Of a stretch of DNA of 64,000 nt, positions 27,483 through 36,645 are shown in pieces. The DNA is from Paracidovorax avenae (GTDB lineage: Bacteria; Pseudomonadota; Gammaproteobacteria; Burkholderiales; Burkholderiaceae_C), in the NCBI RefSeq assembly GCF_040892545.1, contig NZ_CP156079.1, positions 4,251,501 through 4,315,500 on the forward strand. Direction: 5' to 3'. How positions within the stretch are numbered: position 1 is the stretch's first letter; each line of letters starts with the position of its first letter. The notes beneath the pieces are model-generated. The model saw nothing but the letters and a program-made list of their open reading frames with translations. It did not search any database and was not told the origin of the DNA. The translations under genes were made by a program, and so were the position numbers.

Positions 27483-28820
27483 ATGACCCTGTCGCAAAGC
27501 TTCTTCCTCATCGGCCTCCTCATCGTGGCCAGCGCCTTCTTCTCCGTCGCCGAGATCTCCCTGGCCGCCTCGCGCCGTCTGCGCCTGCGCCAGCTCGCCG
27601 ACGAGGGGGAGGCGCGCGCCGAGAGCGTCATGCGCATGCAGGAGCAGCCAGGCGACTATTTCACCGTGGTGCAGGTGGGCCAGAACGCCGTGGCCATCCT
27701 CGGCGGCATCGTCGGCGAAGGCGCGCTCAGCCCCCACTTCACAGCCCTGCTCCAGCTCTGGCTCAGCGACGCGCGTGCCGAGACCTTCGGTTTCCTGGCA
27801 TCGTTCCTGACCATCACCTCGCTCTTCATCCTGTTCGCCGACCTGTTCCCCAAGCGCCTGGGCATGGTCAACTCCGAGCGCCTCGCCGTCGTCGTCGCGC
27901 GGCCCATGGCGATTCTCATGGCGGTGCTGCGGCCCGTCGTATGGCTTTACAGCCGCGCCGCCGACCTGCTGTTCCGCGTGCTCGGCCTGTCGTCACTGCG
28001 CGACGACCGCATCACGTCCGACGACATCCTGGCCATGATGGAGGCCGGTACCCGGGCCGGCGTGCTGGCGGCCCGCGAGCAGCAGGTGATCGAGAACGTG
28101 TTCGAACTCGACTCCCGCCCGGTGAGCAGCGCCATGTCGCCGCGCGACCGGATCGCCTTCTTCCTGCGCGACGATCCGGACCAGCTCATCCGCGCACGCA
28201 TCGCGGCGGAGCCCTTCTCCACCTACCCGGTGTGCGAGGGAGACATCGACCACGTCGTCGGCTACGTCGATGCCAAGGACCTTTTCCAGCGCGTGCTGAA
28301 CAACCAGCCCATCTCCCTGAAGGACGAAGGCCTCGTGCACAAGGTGCTCATCGTGCCCGACCGCCTTTCGCTGGCGGAGGTGCTGGACCAGTTCCGCCAG
28401 GTGCACGAAGACTTCGCCGTGATCGTCAACGAGTACAGCCTCGTCGTGGGCGTCGTCACCCTGAACGACGTGATGAGCACCGTGATGGGCGACCTGATCG
28501 GACCGGACGACGAGGAGCAGATCGTCCGGCGCGACGAGAACTCCTGGCTGATCGACGGCGTCACGCCCGTGGGCGACGTGCTGCGGGCCCTGCACCTCGA
28601 CGAACTGCCCCATGCGGGCGAATACGAGACCCTGGCGGGCTTCCTCATGGTCATGCTGCGCCGCGTGCCCCGCCGCACGGACAGCGTGAACTGGGGTGGC
28701 TACAAGTTCGAGGTGCTCGACGTGGACAGCTACCGCATCGACCAGATCATGGTCTCGCGCCTGCAGGAAGGCGGCGCCCATCCCGCGGGGCCCGGACCGG
28801 CACCGGCGCCGGGCGGCTGA
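27483..28820 (+). CDS. CNNM-domain / CBS-pair membrane protein (hemolysin C/CorC-like family)
   Basis: 445-residue membrane protein. The N-terminal CNNM transmembrane domain (about 1-190) includes SAFFSVAEISLAASRRLRL. Two CBS domains follow (about 205-330), beginning near MSPRDRIAFF and HKVLIVPDRLS, then a C-terminal CorC_HlyC transporter-associated domain. This family is linked to magnesium/cobalt efflux or tolerance; the hemolysin label is historical. An alternative ATG at 27462 adds seven residues and cannot be excluded, as neither start has a good ribosome binding site. It converges on the lytic transglycosylase gene. Confidence 0.88.
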   Translation: MTLSQSFFLIGLLIVASAFFSVAEISLAASRRLRLRQLADEGEARAESVMRMQEQPGDYFTVVQVGQNAVAILGGIVGEGALSPHFTALLQLWLSDARAETFGFLASFLTITSLFILFADLFPKRLGMVNSERLAVVVARPMAILMAVLRPVVWLYSRAADLLFRVLGLSSLRDDRITSDDILAMMEAGTRAGVLAAREQQVIENVFELDSRPVSSAMSPRDRIAFFLRDDPDQLIRARIAAEPFSTYPVCEGDIDHVVGYVDAKDLFQRVLNNQPISLKDEGLVHKVLIVPDRLSLAEVLDQFRQVHEDFAVIVNEYSLVVGVVTLNDVMSTVMGDLIGPDDEEQIVRRDENSWLIDGVTPVGDVLRALHLDELPHAGEYETLAGFLMVMLRRVPRRTDSVNWGGYKFEVLDVDSYRIDQIMVSRLQEGGAHPAGPGPAPAPGG

Positions 28821-28838
28821 ACGCGGCGCGCAGCCCGC

Positions 28839-29519
28839 TCAGGCCGACCGGACGCGGTCCTCGAACAGCCAGTTGCGCTGCGCCGCGAACACCGCATCCG
28901 GGTACGGCGAACGCCCGCGGCTGCCGTTGTAGCGCCCGAGCGTCATGAACAGGTCGCCGCGCTCGCGGTCCAGGTAATGGCGCAGGATCACGCAGCCGAA
29001 GCGCAGGTTGGTCTGCATGTGGAACAGCTTGCTCGCATCGCCGTCGCCGATGACGCGCGTCCAGAACGGCATCACCTGCATGTAGCCGCGCGCGCCCACG
29101 CTGGAGACGGCGTACTTGCGGAACGCACTCTCCACCTGCACGAGACCGAGCACGAGCGAAACGTCGAGGCCCGCGCGCTTGGATTCGTACCACACGGTCT
29201 GCAGGAAGTCGCGGCGCACTTCCCAGTCCGGCTTGCGGCGCCGCAGGCGGTCGCTCATGGTGCCGAGCCAGCGCAGGTAGTGCAGCCGGGCTTCCGTGGT
29301 CGAAAAGTTCGGCTCAGGCGGCGCCTGGTTGGCGATCGCGGACGTGAGCGCGGTGCGCACCGAATCCATGAGCGGCTCTTCCAGCTGCCCGCCCGCATGG
29401 GCGGTCACGGGCACGCCGAGCCACCCGGCCAGTCCTGAAGACGCACCGGCCAGCACGCACGCCCGCCGGGACAGGCCCCTGCCGGGCGTCCCGCCCCTCA
29501 CCCCACCACCCCAGTTCAT
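28839..29519 (-). CDS. Lytic transglycosylase, SLT family
   Basis: Periplasmic peptidoglycan-cleaving enzyme of 226 residues. The catalytic glutamate lies in [25 protein letters not shown], a family 1 goose-lysozyme-like signature split here as VESAF and [10 protein letters not shown]. The N-terminus has SRRACVLAG before a hydrophobic stretch ending in AHA, a possible twin-arginine signal peptide. Its ATG overlaps the proS stop (ATGA), indicating coupled translation from the proS message. The link between a tRNA synthetase and a wall enzyme is only genomic. Confidence 0.9.
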   Translation of the reverse strand: MNWGGGVRGGTPGRGLSRRACVLAGASSGLAGWLGVPVTAHAGGQLEEPLMDSVRTALTSAIANQAPPEPNFSTTEARLHYLRWLGTMSDRLRRRKPDWEVRRDFLQTVWYESKRAGLDVSLVLGLVQVESAFRKYAVSSVGARGYMQVMPFWTRVIGDGDASKLFHMQTNLRFGCVILRHYLDRERGDLFMTLGRYNGSRGRSPYPDAVFAAQRNWLFEDRVRSA

Positions 29520-31261
29520 ACCTTGATTCGATCCTTGATGAAGGCAAAGATATCGGCCGATGCCACCTTGGTCGCCGCCGCGTCCCGGCGGTGCTGGTAC
29601 TCGACCTGGCCTTCCTTGAGGCCCCGGTCGGACAGCACCACGCGGTGCGGCACGCCGATGAGCTCCCAGTCGGCGAACATCGCGCCCGGGCGCTCGCCGC
29701 GGTCGTCCAGGATCACGTCCACGCCGGCCCCGAGCAGGTCGGCATGCAGCTTCTCGGCCGCCGCGCGCACCTCGTCGCTGCGGTCCATGCCGATCGGGCA
29801 CACCACCACCGTGAACGGCGCGATCGCGTCCGGCCAGATGATGCCACGCTCGTCGTGGTTCTGCTCGATGGCCGCCGCGGGCAGGCGGGTAATGCCGATG
29901 CCGTAGCAGCCCATCTCGAAGAAGGCCGGCTTGCCGTCCTCGCCGAGGAAGGTCGCGTTCATGGCACGGCTGTACTTGGTGCCCAGGTAGAACACGTGTC
30001 CCACCTCGATGCCGCGCTCGATCGCCAGCGCGCCCTTGCCATCCGGGGACGGATCGCCCGCCACGACGTTGCGCAGGTCGGCCACCACGTCCGGCTCGGG
30101 CAGGTCGCGGCCCCAGTTCACGCCGGTCATGTGGAAGTCCACCTCGTTGGCGCCGCAGATCCAGTCGGCCATGACCGCCACCTCGCGGTCCACCACGAGC
30201 TTCACGGGCTGGCGCAGGTTCAGCGGGCCCAGGTAGCCGGGCTTGCAGCCGAAGTGGTCCTCGATCTCGCCCACGGTGGCGAAGCGGAAGCCGGCGTCCA
30301 GGCCGGGCACCTTGCCCACCTTGATCTCGTTCATGTCGTGGTCGCCGCGCAGCAGCAGCAGCCAGACCTGGCTGCGGACGATCTCGCCGGATTCGTTCGT
30401 TGCATCGGTTGCCAGCACCAGCGATTTCACGGTCGCCTGCAGCGGCACGCCGAGCAGTTGCGCGACATCCGCGCAGGTGCTCTTGCCAGGCGTGGCGGTC
30501 CTGGCGAGCGCCTGCGACGCCGCGGGGCGCGCGCCCTGCGGCGGCAGCGCCTCGGCCTTTTCCATGTTGGCCGCGTAGTCGCTCTGCGGGCAATAGACGA
30601 TCGCGTCCTCGCCCGTGGCGGCGATCACCTGGAACTCCTCGCTCAGGTCGCCGCCGATCGCTCCGCTGTCGGCGGCCACCGCGCGGTAGGTCAGGCCGAA
30701 GCGGTCGAAGATGCGGCGGTAGGCCTGCGCCATCACCTGGTAGCTGGCCTTGGCGGCGGCCTGGTCGCGGTCGAAGGAATAGGCGTCCTTCATGATGAAC
30801 TCGCGGCCGCGCATCAGTCCGAAGCGCGGGCGGCGCTCGTCGCGGAACTTGGTCTGGATCTGGTAGAGGTTCTTGGGCAGCTGCTTGTAGCTGCGCAGTT
30901 CCTGGCGCGCGATGTCAGTGACCACTTCCTCGCTGGTCGGCTGCACGACGAAGTCGCGGCCGTGGCGGTCCCGGATGCGCAGCAGTTCGGGCCCCATCTT
31001 GTCGAAACGGCCCGTCTCCTGCCAGAACTCCGCCGGCTGCACCACCGGCATCGTGACCTCGACGGCTCCGGCGCGGTTCATCTCCTCGCGCACGATGGCT
31101 TCCACTTTCCGGATCACGCGCAGGCCCATGGGCATGTAGTTGTAGATGCCGGCGCCCAGCTTCTTGATGAGCCCGGCGCGCGTCATGAGCTTGTGGCTCA
31201 CCACCTCGGCGTCCGCCGGGGCTTCCTTGAGGGTGGAAACGAAAAATTGGGAAGCTTTCAT
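29516..31261 (-). CDS. proS: Prolyl-tRNA synthetase (bacterial type, with editing insertion)
   Basis: Class II aminoacyl-tRNA synthetase charging tRNA-Pro. It has 581 residues (E. coli 572). The start [20 protein letters not shown] is canonical; upstream in-frame codons to 31309 are excluded. Class II motif 2 surrounds the [16 protein letters not shown] sequence. The YbaK-like editing insertion occupies about 230-390. The anticodon-binding domain lies at the C-terminus. It is divergent from rppH and overlaps the downstream transglycosylase start by four bases. A tRNA-Pro gene lies 5 kb away in the same window. Confidence 0.96.
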   Translation of the reverse strand: MKASQFFVSTLKEAPADAEVVSHKLMTRAGLIKKLGAGIYNYMPMGLRVIRKVEAIVREEMNRAGAVEVTMPVVQPAEFWQETGRFDKMGPELLRIRDRHGRDFVVQPTSEEVVTDIARQELRSYKQLPKNLYQIQTKFRDERRPRFGLMRGREFIMKDAYSFDRDQAAAKASYQVMAQAYRRIFDRFGLTYRAVAADSGAIGGDLSEEFQVIAATGEDAIVYCPQSDYAANMEKAEALPPQGARPAASQALARTATPGKSTCADVAQLLGVPLQATVKSLVLATDATNESGEIVRSQVWLLLLRGDHDMNEIKVGKVPGLDAGFRFATVGEIEDHFGCKPGYLGPLNLRQPVKLVVDREVAVMADWICGANEVDFHMTGVNWGRDLPEPDVVADLRNVVAGDPSPDGKGALAIERGIEVGHVFYLGTKYSRAMNATFLGEDGKPAFFEMGCYGIGITRLPAAAIEQNHDERGIIWPDAIAPFTVVVCPIGMDRSDEVRAAAEKLHADLLGAGVDVILDDRGERPGAMFADWELIGVPHRVVLSDRGLKEGQVEYQHRRDAAATKVASADIFAFIKDRIKV

Positions 31262-31295
31262 TGCACGAGGGAATTCACCATCCGGGCCGGTACGC

Positions 31296-31323
31296 TTGCC
31301 GCGCACCAATGCCCGTGCATAAT
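31296..31323 (+). promoter_or_regulatory. Promoter of rppH
   Basis: TTGCCG (31296-31301), a 16-base spacer and CATAAT (31318-31323) make a good sigma-70 promoter about 30 bases before the rppH ATG, in the proS/rppH divergent gap. Confidence 0.55.
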
Positions 31324-31353
31324 GGATACAGTTTTAAAAATTGGGGTTAGATT

Positions 31354-32034
31354 ATGCTCGACCGGGACGGTTTTCGGCCCAACGTCGGCATCATCCTGCT
31401 CAACCAGAGGAACCAGGTGTTCTGGGGCAAGCGGATTCGCACCCACAGCTGGCAGTTCCCGCAGGGCGGCATCGATCGGGGGGAAACTCCCGAGCAGGCC
31501 ATGTTCCGCGAACTGCACGAGGAGGTGGGGCTGCAGCCGTGCCACGTCCGCGTGGTGGCCCGCACAAGGGACTGGTTGCGCTACGAGGTGCCAGACCGGT
31601 ACATCCGCCGTGACGCACGCGGCCACTACAAGGGCCAGAAGCAGATCTGGTTCCTGCTCCAGCTGGTCGGCCACGACTGGGATCTGAACCTCCGGGCAAC
31701 CAACCACCCCGAGTTCGATGCCTGGCGCTGGAACGACTACTGGGTTCCACTGGATGTCGTCGTGGAGTTCAAGCGCGGCGTCTATGAAATGGCCCTGACC
31801 GAGCTGGCGCGCTTTCTGCCCCGCAACGACCAGCGCAACCGGTACCTGCGCAGCGGCATGCGCCAGCGCGAAGGCGCTCCGGAGGTCTCGCTCGGCACCA
31901 CGACGCAGCTGCGGACCAGTTCCCTGCTGGTCCACCCGGGCATGGAGCTGCCGCCAGGCGCCAGCTTCGACCCCGATCCCCGGACGGGGGACGGCGATCC
32001 GGGCATGCCCGGCATCCACAAGCCGGCCGGCTGA
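31354..32034 (+). CDS. rppH: RNA pyrophosphohydrolase
   Basis: Nudix hydrolase that removes pyrophosphate from 5'-triphosphate mRNA ends and so triggers RNase E decay. It has 226 residues. The N-terminus [20 protein letters not shown] is diagnostic of RppH/NudH. The Nudix box spans about 38-60 ([20 protein letters not shown]). The last ~55 residues are a Pro/Gly-rich extension absent from the E. coli protein (176 residues) but common in betaproteobacteria. A strong shared terminator separates it from proB. Confidence 0.95.
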   Translation: MLDRDGFRPNVGIILLNQRNQVFWGKRIRTHSWQFPQGGIDRGETPEQAMFRELHEEVGLQPCHVRVVARTRDWLRYEVPDRYIRRDARGHYKGQKQIWFLLQLVGHDWDLNLRATNHPEFDAWRWNDYWVPLDVVVEFKRGVYEMALTELARFLPRNDQRNRYLRSGMRQREGAPEVSLGTTTQLRTSSLLVHPGMELPPGASFDPDPRTGDGDPGMPGIHKPAG

Positions 32035-32047
32035 CACGGCCGCACGC

Positions 32048-32079
32048 AAAAAAAGGGCGCTCCATGGAGCGCCCTTTTT
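32048..32079. terminator. Bidirectional terminator between rppH and proB
   Basis: GGGCGCTCCATGGAGCGCCC (32055-32074) is a perfect 20-bp palindrome, flanked by seven A on the left and TTTTT on the right. It can terminate both rppH (plus) and proB (minus). Confidence 0.9.
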
Positions 32080-32099
32080 GTTTTTGCGATGGAGCCGGT

Positions 32100-33239
32100 T
32101 CAGCCGCCGGACAGCACGAGGTTGTCCCGGTGCACCATTTCCGGCTCGGCGCTGTAGCCCAGCAGCCGCTCGAACTCCGAAGACGGCCGGCGGCACAGCA
32201 GCCGCGCCTCGGCGCTGGCGTAGTTCGCGAGCCCGCGGGCGATTTCCGCTCCCGCCGCGTCGCGCACGGCGATCACGTCACCCCGGGAGAACTCGCCCTC
32301 CACCGCAACCATGCCGATCGGCAGCAGGCTCTTTCCCTCCTGCCGCAGCTTGGCCGCCGCGCCCACGTCCACCGTCACGGCACCGCGCAACTGGAGGTGG
32401 TCCGCCATCCACTGCTTGCGGGCCTGCTTCTTGGCGGTTTGCGCCACCAGCAGGGTGCCGATGGCCTCGCCCTGCGTGAGCCGCAGCAGCACGTCCGGCT
32501 CGCGCCCCCAGGCGATCACCGTGGAAGCCCCCGAGCCGGCCGCGCGCTTGGCCGCGATGATCTTGGTGATCATGCCCCCGCGGCCGATGCTGGTGCCCAC
32601 GCCGCCCGCCATCGCCTCCAGGGAAGGATCGCCGGCCGCCGCCTCGTGCACGAACTGCGCATGCGGGTCGCGCCGCGGGTCCGCCGTGTAGAGGCCCTTC
32701 TGGTCCGTCAGGATCACCAGCGCGTCGGCCTCCACGAGGTTCGCGACCAGCGCGCCCAGGGTGTCGTTGTCGCCGAACTTGATCTCGTCGGTGACTACCG
32801 TGTCGTTCTCGTTGATGACGGGCACCACGCCGAGCCGCAGCAGCGTGAGGAGCGTGGAGCGCGCGTTCAGGTAGCGCTCGCGGTCCGCGAGGTCCGCATG
32901 GGTCAGCAGCACCTGGGCGCTGCCCAGGCCCTGTTCGCGCAGCTTGGTCTCGTACATCTGCGCGAGCCCCATCTGGCCCACGGCAGCGGCCGCCTGGAGC
33001 TCATGGATCTCGCTCGGGCGCGTGGACCAGCCCAGGCGCTTCATGCCCTCGGCGATCGCGCCGCTGGACACCATGATGACCTCGCGCCGCGGGCCGCCGG
33101 ATCCGTTCACCAGCGCGGCCATCTGCCGGCTCCATTCGGTGATGGCCGTCTCGTCCAGCCCCCGGCCCTCGTTCGTCACCAGGCTGGAGCCCACCTTGAT
33201 CACGATGCGGCGCGCATCTCGCAATATGCTCGAAACCAT
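32100..33239 (-). CDS. proB: Glutamate 5-kinase
   Basis: First step of proline synthesis: ATP-dependent phosphorylation of glutamate, with proline feedback control. It has 379 residues (E. coli 367). The amino-acid-kinase domain starts with [15 protein letters not shown] and includes [23 protein letters not shown]-terminal PUA domain (about 285-370) is present. It follows obgE on the same strand at 78 bp, in the common rplU-rpmA-obgE-proB order. Start [10 protein letters not shown]. Confidence 0.96.
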   Translation of the reverse strand: MVSSILRDARRIVIKVGSSLVTNEGRGLDETAITEWSRQMAALVNGSGGPRREVIMVSSGAIAEGMKRLGWSTRPSEIHELQAAAAVGQMGLAQMYETKLREQGLGSAQVLLTHADLADRERYLNARSTLLTLLRLGVVPVINENDTVVTDEIKFGDNDTLGALVANLVEADALVILTDQKGLYTADPRRDPHAQFVHEAAAGDPSLEAMAGGVGTSIGRGGMITKIIAAKRAAGSGASTVIAWGREPDVLLRLTQGEAIGTLLVAQTAKKQARKQWMADHLQLRGAVTVDVGAAAKLRQEGKSLLPIGMVAVEGEFSRGDVIAVRDAAGAEIARGLANYASAEARLLCRRPSSEFERLLGYSAEPEMVHRDNLVLSGG

Positions 33240-33317
33240 GAATCCCCGTCTTTTTCCTAGCGCTGGCCGCCGCGGCGACCTCCACGCCGCCACCCACCAG
33301 GGATGGCGGCCCTGCCG

Positions 33318-34400
<1,083 letters not shown>

Positions 34401-34430
34401 TTACAAAAACGGGGATCGCGCCCCGGCGCT

Positions 34431-34463
34431 AAAAACGACGAAGCCCCGACAGGTCGGGGCTTC
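34431..34463 (-). terminator. Terminator/attenuator between rpmA and obgE
   Basis: GAAGCCCCGAC and GTCGGGGCTTC form an 11-bp perfect stem with a 2-base gap (so the loop closes inside the stem). On the minus strand it is followed by GTCGTTTTT. It would end or attenuate the rplU-rpmA transcript before obgE. Confidence 0.8.
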
Positions 34464-34487
34464 ACTGCATGGTCAGGACGGAACCGC

Positions 34488-34745
34488 TCAGGCGGGCGTC
34501 ACGCTGACCGTGTGCTTGGACATCGCACCCTTGGTGCCGAACGACACGTGGCCGTCCACCAGGGCGAACAGCGTGTGGTCCTTGCCCACGCCGACGTTCG
34601 TGCCGGGGTGGAACTTGGTGCCACGCTGGCGCACGATGATGGAGCCGGCGCTGATCAGCTCACCGCCGAATGCCTTCACGCCGAGCATCTTGGGCTTGGA
34701 ATCGCGCCCGTTTCGCGTAGAGCCGCCGCCTTTTTTCTGTGCCAT
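34488..34745 (-). CDS. rpmA: 50S ribosomal protein L27
   Basis: Ribosomal protein at the peptidyl-transferase centre. It has 85 residues, starting [19 protein letters not shown], which is the standard mature-like N-terminus of proteobacterial L27. [20 protein letters not shown] sequence appears here as [14 protein letters not shown]. It is 12 bases after rplU. A terminator-like stem separates it from obgE. Confidence 0.97.
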
Positions 34746-34757
34746 GGTGTCTGCTCC

Positions 34758-35069
34758 TTAAGCGGCGATCGCACCGATTTGCAGTTCGGTGAACTGCTGG
34801 CGATGGCCTTGGCGTTTCTGGTAGTGCTTGCGACGGCGCATCTTGAAGATGCGGACCTTGTCGTGCTTGCCGTGGGCGACGACCGTGGCCGTGACCGTTG
34901 CGCCGGACACCAGGGGCGTGCCGACCTTGAGTTCAGCGCCGTTGCCGACTGCCAGAACCTGGTCGATCACGATTTCCTGGCCTACGTCCGCAGCAATCTG
35001 TTCTACTTTGATTTTTTCGCCGGAAGCAACGCGATACTGCTTGCCGCCGGTTTTTATGACCGCGTACAT
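34758..35069 (-). CDS. rplU: 50S ribosomal protein L21
   Basis: Large-subunit ribosomal protein of 103 residues, the same length as E. coli L21. The start [20 protein letters not shown] and the end [14 protein letters not shown] are characteristic. It has an AGAGG ribosome binding site before ATG. First gene of the rplU-rpmA-(obgE-proB) set, with a -10 at 35123-35128. Divergent from ispB, a classical arrangement. Confidence 0.97.
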   Translation of the reverse strand: MYAVIKTGGKQYRVASGEKIKVEQIAADVGQEIVIDQVLAVGNGAELKVGTPLVSGATVTATVVAHGKHDKVRIFKMRRRKHYQKRQGHRQQFTELQIGAIAA

Positions 35070-35122
35070 GTAAACCTCTTGAGAAGTGATGATTCCGCAA
35101 AAACGCTTTTACGGAACCACGC

Positions 35123-35128
35123 ACTATA
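35123..35128 (-). promoter_or_regulatory. -10 element of rplU
   Basis: TATAGT on the minus strand, ~54 bases before the rplU start. No strong -35 is visible. Confidence 0.5.
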
Positions 35129-35218
35129 GCATGAGGCACCCGTTGCTGTATAGGGGTGTGACGATGGGCCGCGCCGCTGGCGCCGGCACGCTTGCTCCGG
35201 GCGCTGCATGGCCGTTCC

Positions 35219-35224
35219 TATAAT
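35219..35224 (+). promoter_or_regulatory. -10 element of ispB
   Basis: Perfect TATAAT. Transcription would begin near 35231, downstream of the upstream ORF start at 35192, which therefore cannot be used from this promoter. This supports the TTG start at 35255. Confidence 0.6.
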
Positions 35225-35254
35225 GACCCTTTCACCTCGCAGACCGCCCTCGCC

Positions 35255-36235
35255 TTGTCCGCCCAGCCCCATACCTCGGCCATCCTTGCACTGATTGCAG
35301 ACGACATGCATGAGGTGGACAAGGTCATCGGCCTCCGACTGCAGTCCTCCGTCCCCCTCATCGGCGAGATTGCCCGCTACATCATCTCCGCCGGCGGCAA
35401 GCGGCTGCGCCCCGCGCTCCTGCTGATGATGTCCGGCGCGCTGGGCTACCAGGGGGACCAGCGGTTCAACCTGGCGGCGGTGATCGAATTCATCCACACC
35501 GCCACGCTGCTGCACGACGACGTGGTGGACGAATCCACGATGCGGCGCGGGCGCCCCACCGCGAACGAGAATTTCGGCAATCCCGCGAGCGTGCTGGTCG
35601 GCGACTTCCTGCACTCGCGGGCCTTCCAGATGATGGTGGACGCGGACGACATGCGCGTCATGCAGATCCTGTCGGAAGCGACCAACATCATCGCGGAGGG
35701 CGAAGTCCAGCAGCTCATGAACACCCATGACGCGACGCTCGACGAACAGGGCTACCTGGAAGTCATCCGCTCCAAGACCGCCAAGCTGTTCGAGGCCAGC
35801 GCACGCCTCGCGGCCGTGCTGGCCCGCGCCCCCGCAGCCATCGAAGAGGCCTGCGCCGAATACGGCAAGGCCCTTGGCACGGCCTTCCAGGTGATCGACG
35901 ACGTCCTGGACTACGACGGCAACAGTGCCGAAATGGGCAAGAACCTCGGCGACGACCTGCGCGAGGGCAAGGTCACCCTGCCCCTGATCATCGCGATGCA
36001 GCGCGGCGACGCGGCCCAGCGCCAGCTGATCGAGACGGCGATCCAGCAGGGATCGCTCGACGAGCTGCCCGCCATCCTGGCGATCGTGAAGGCCACCGGC
36101 GCCCTGGAGGCCACGCGCGCGGCCGCCGCCGCCCAGGCGCAGGAAGCCATTCGCGCACTATCCGCACTTCCTTCCAATAAGTACACCGAAGGTTTGCTAC
36201 AATTGGCGTCTCAGCTATTAGACAGGCGCGTTTGA
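35255..36235 (+). CDS. ispB: Polyprenyl (octaprenyl-type) diphosphate synthase
   Basis: Makes the long isoprenoid side chain of ubiquinone by adding IPP units to an allylic primer. It has 326 residues. Both Asp-rich motifs are present: LLHDDVVDESTMRRGRPTAN and FQVIDDVLDYDGN. GGKRLRPALLL is the IPP-binding site. The start chosen is TTG at 35255 (L/M-SAQPHTSAILALIADDM), because the only -10 lies after the ORF's first ATG. Divergent from rplU as in many proteobacteria; tRNA-Pro follows 29 bases later. The exact chain length is not determinable from sequence by eye. Confidence 0.92.
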   Translation: MSAQPHTSAILALIADDMHEVDKVIGLRLQSSVPLIGEIARYIISAGGKRLRPALLLMMSGALGYQGDQRFNLAAVIEFIHTATLLHDDVVDESTMRRGRPTANENFGNPASVLVGDFLHSRAFQMMVDADDMRVMQILSEATNIIAEGEVQQLMNTHDATLDEQGYLEVIRSKTAKLFEASARLAAVLARAPAAIEEACAEYGKALGTAFQVIDDVLDYDGNSAEMGKNLGDDLREGKVTLPLIIAMQRGDAAQRQLIETAIQQGSLDELPAILAIVKATGALEATRAAAAAQAQEAIRALSALPSNKYTEGLLQLASQLLDRRV

Positions 36236-36264
36236 ACAGGCGCTGCAGGTCTTGAAAACACATA

Positions 36265-36341
36265 CGGGGTGTAGCTTAGCCTGGTAGAGCGCTACGTTCG
36301 GGACGTAGAGGCCGGAGGTTCGAATCCTCTCACCCCGACCA
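36265..36341 (+). tRNA. tRNA-Pro (CGG)
   Basis: 77-nt cloverleaf: acceptor CGGGGTG/CACCCCG, D-arm GTAGCTTAGCCTGGTAGAGC, anticodon stem CTACG/CGTAG around loop TTCGGGA (anticodon CGG, reading CCG), T-arm with GGTTCGAATCC, and encoded CCA. CCG is a preferred Pro codon in this high-GC genome. Confidence 0.97.
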
Positions 36342-36368
36342 GATTCACTGCAGCAGCAGGAATCCACG

Positions 36369-36390
36369 AAAGCCGCGGCAACGCGGCTTT
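36369..36390 (+). terminator. Hairpin terminator after tRNA-Pro
   Basis: AAAGCCGCG-GCAA-CGCGGCTTT: 9-bp perfect stem with a GCAA tetraloop, then GTCGTTT. The U-tract is weak, but position and stem suit tRNA-transcript termination. Confidence 0.65.
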
Positions 36391-36514
36391 GTCGTTTCTG
36401 CCGGGCAGCGCGCACAGGCGCCAGTGACGCGAAAGCACGACACTCCCGCGCGTGCAGCCCGCAGGGCGAAAAAAGCGTGGAACGCCCACTGCCGGGGCAT
36501 TTTCCTGGAAGCCC

Positions 36515-36543
36515 TGCGCAATGGTTGCGCAGCGGTTGCGCAA
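36515..36543 (+). repeat. Triple TTGCGCA repeat upstream of pilB
   Basis: TGCGCAA (36515-36521) and TTGCGCA (36525-36531) form an inverted repeat with a 3-base gap; a further TTGCGCAA follows at 36536-36543. It lies ~100 bases before the pilB start inside a 304-base gene-free gap (36342-36645) that otherwise holds only the tRNA terminator and a possible -10 (TAGGAT at 36605-36610). It looks like a multi-site operator. Confidence 0.5.
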
Positions 36544-36645
36544 CATGCCGCAAGCCATCCCGATTGCCGGCCATGCCATGCACGGAGCTTTGCGGTTGCG
36601 ATGATAGGATGGTTCACTTTCCAACCTATCGACTCCCCTGGTTAC

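Noticed and set aside
36424..36645. N-terminal extension of pilB
   Set aside because: The added 74 residues are Arg/Ala/His-rich and unlike PilB; the family start is at 36646 and the region carries repeats and a terminator instead.
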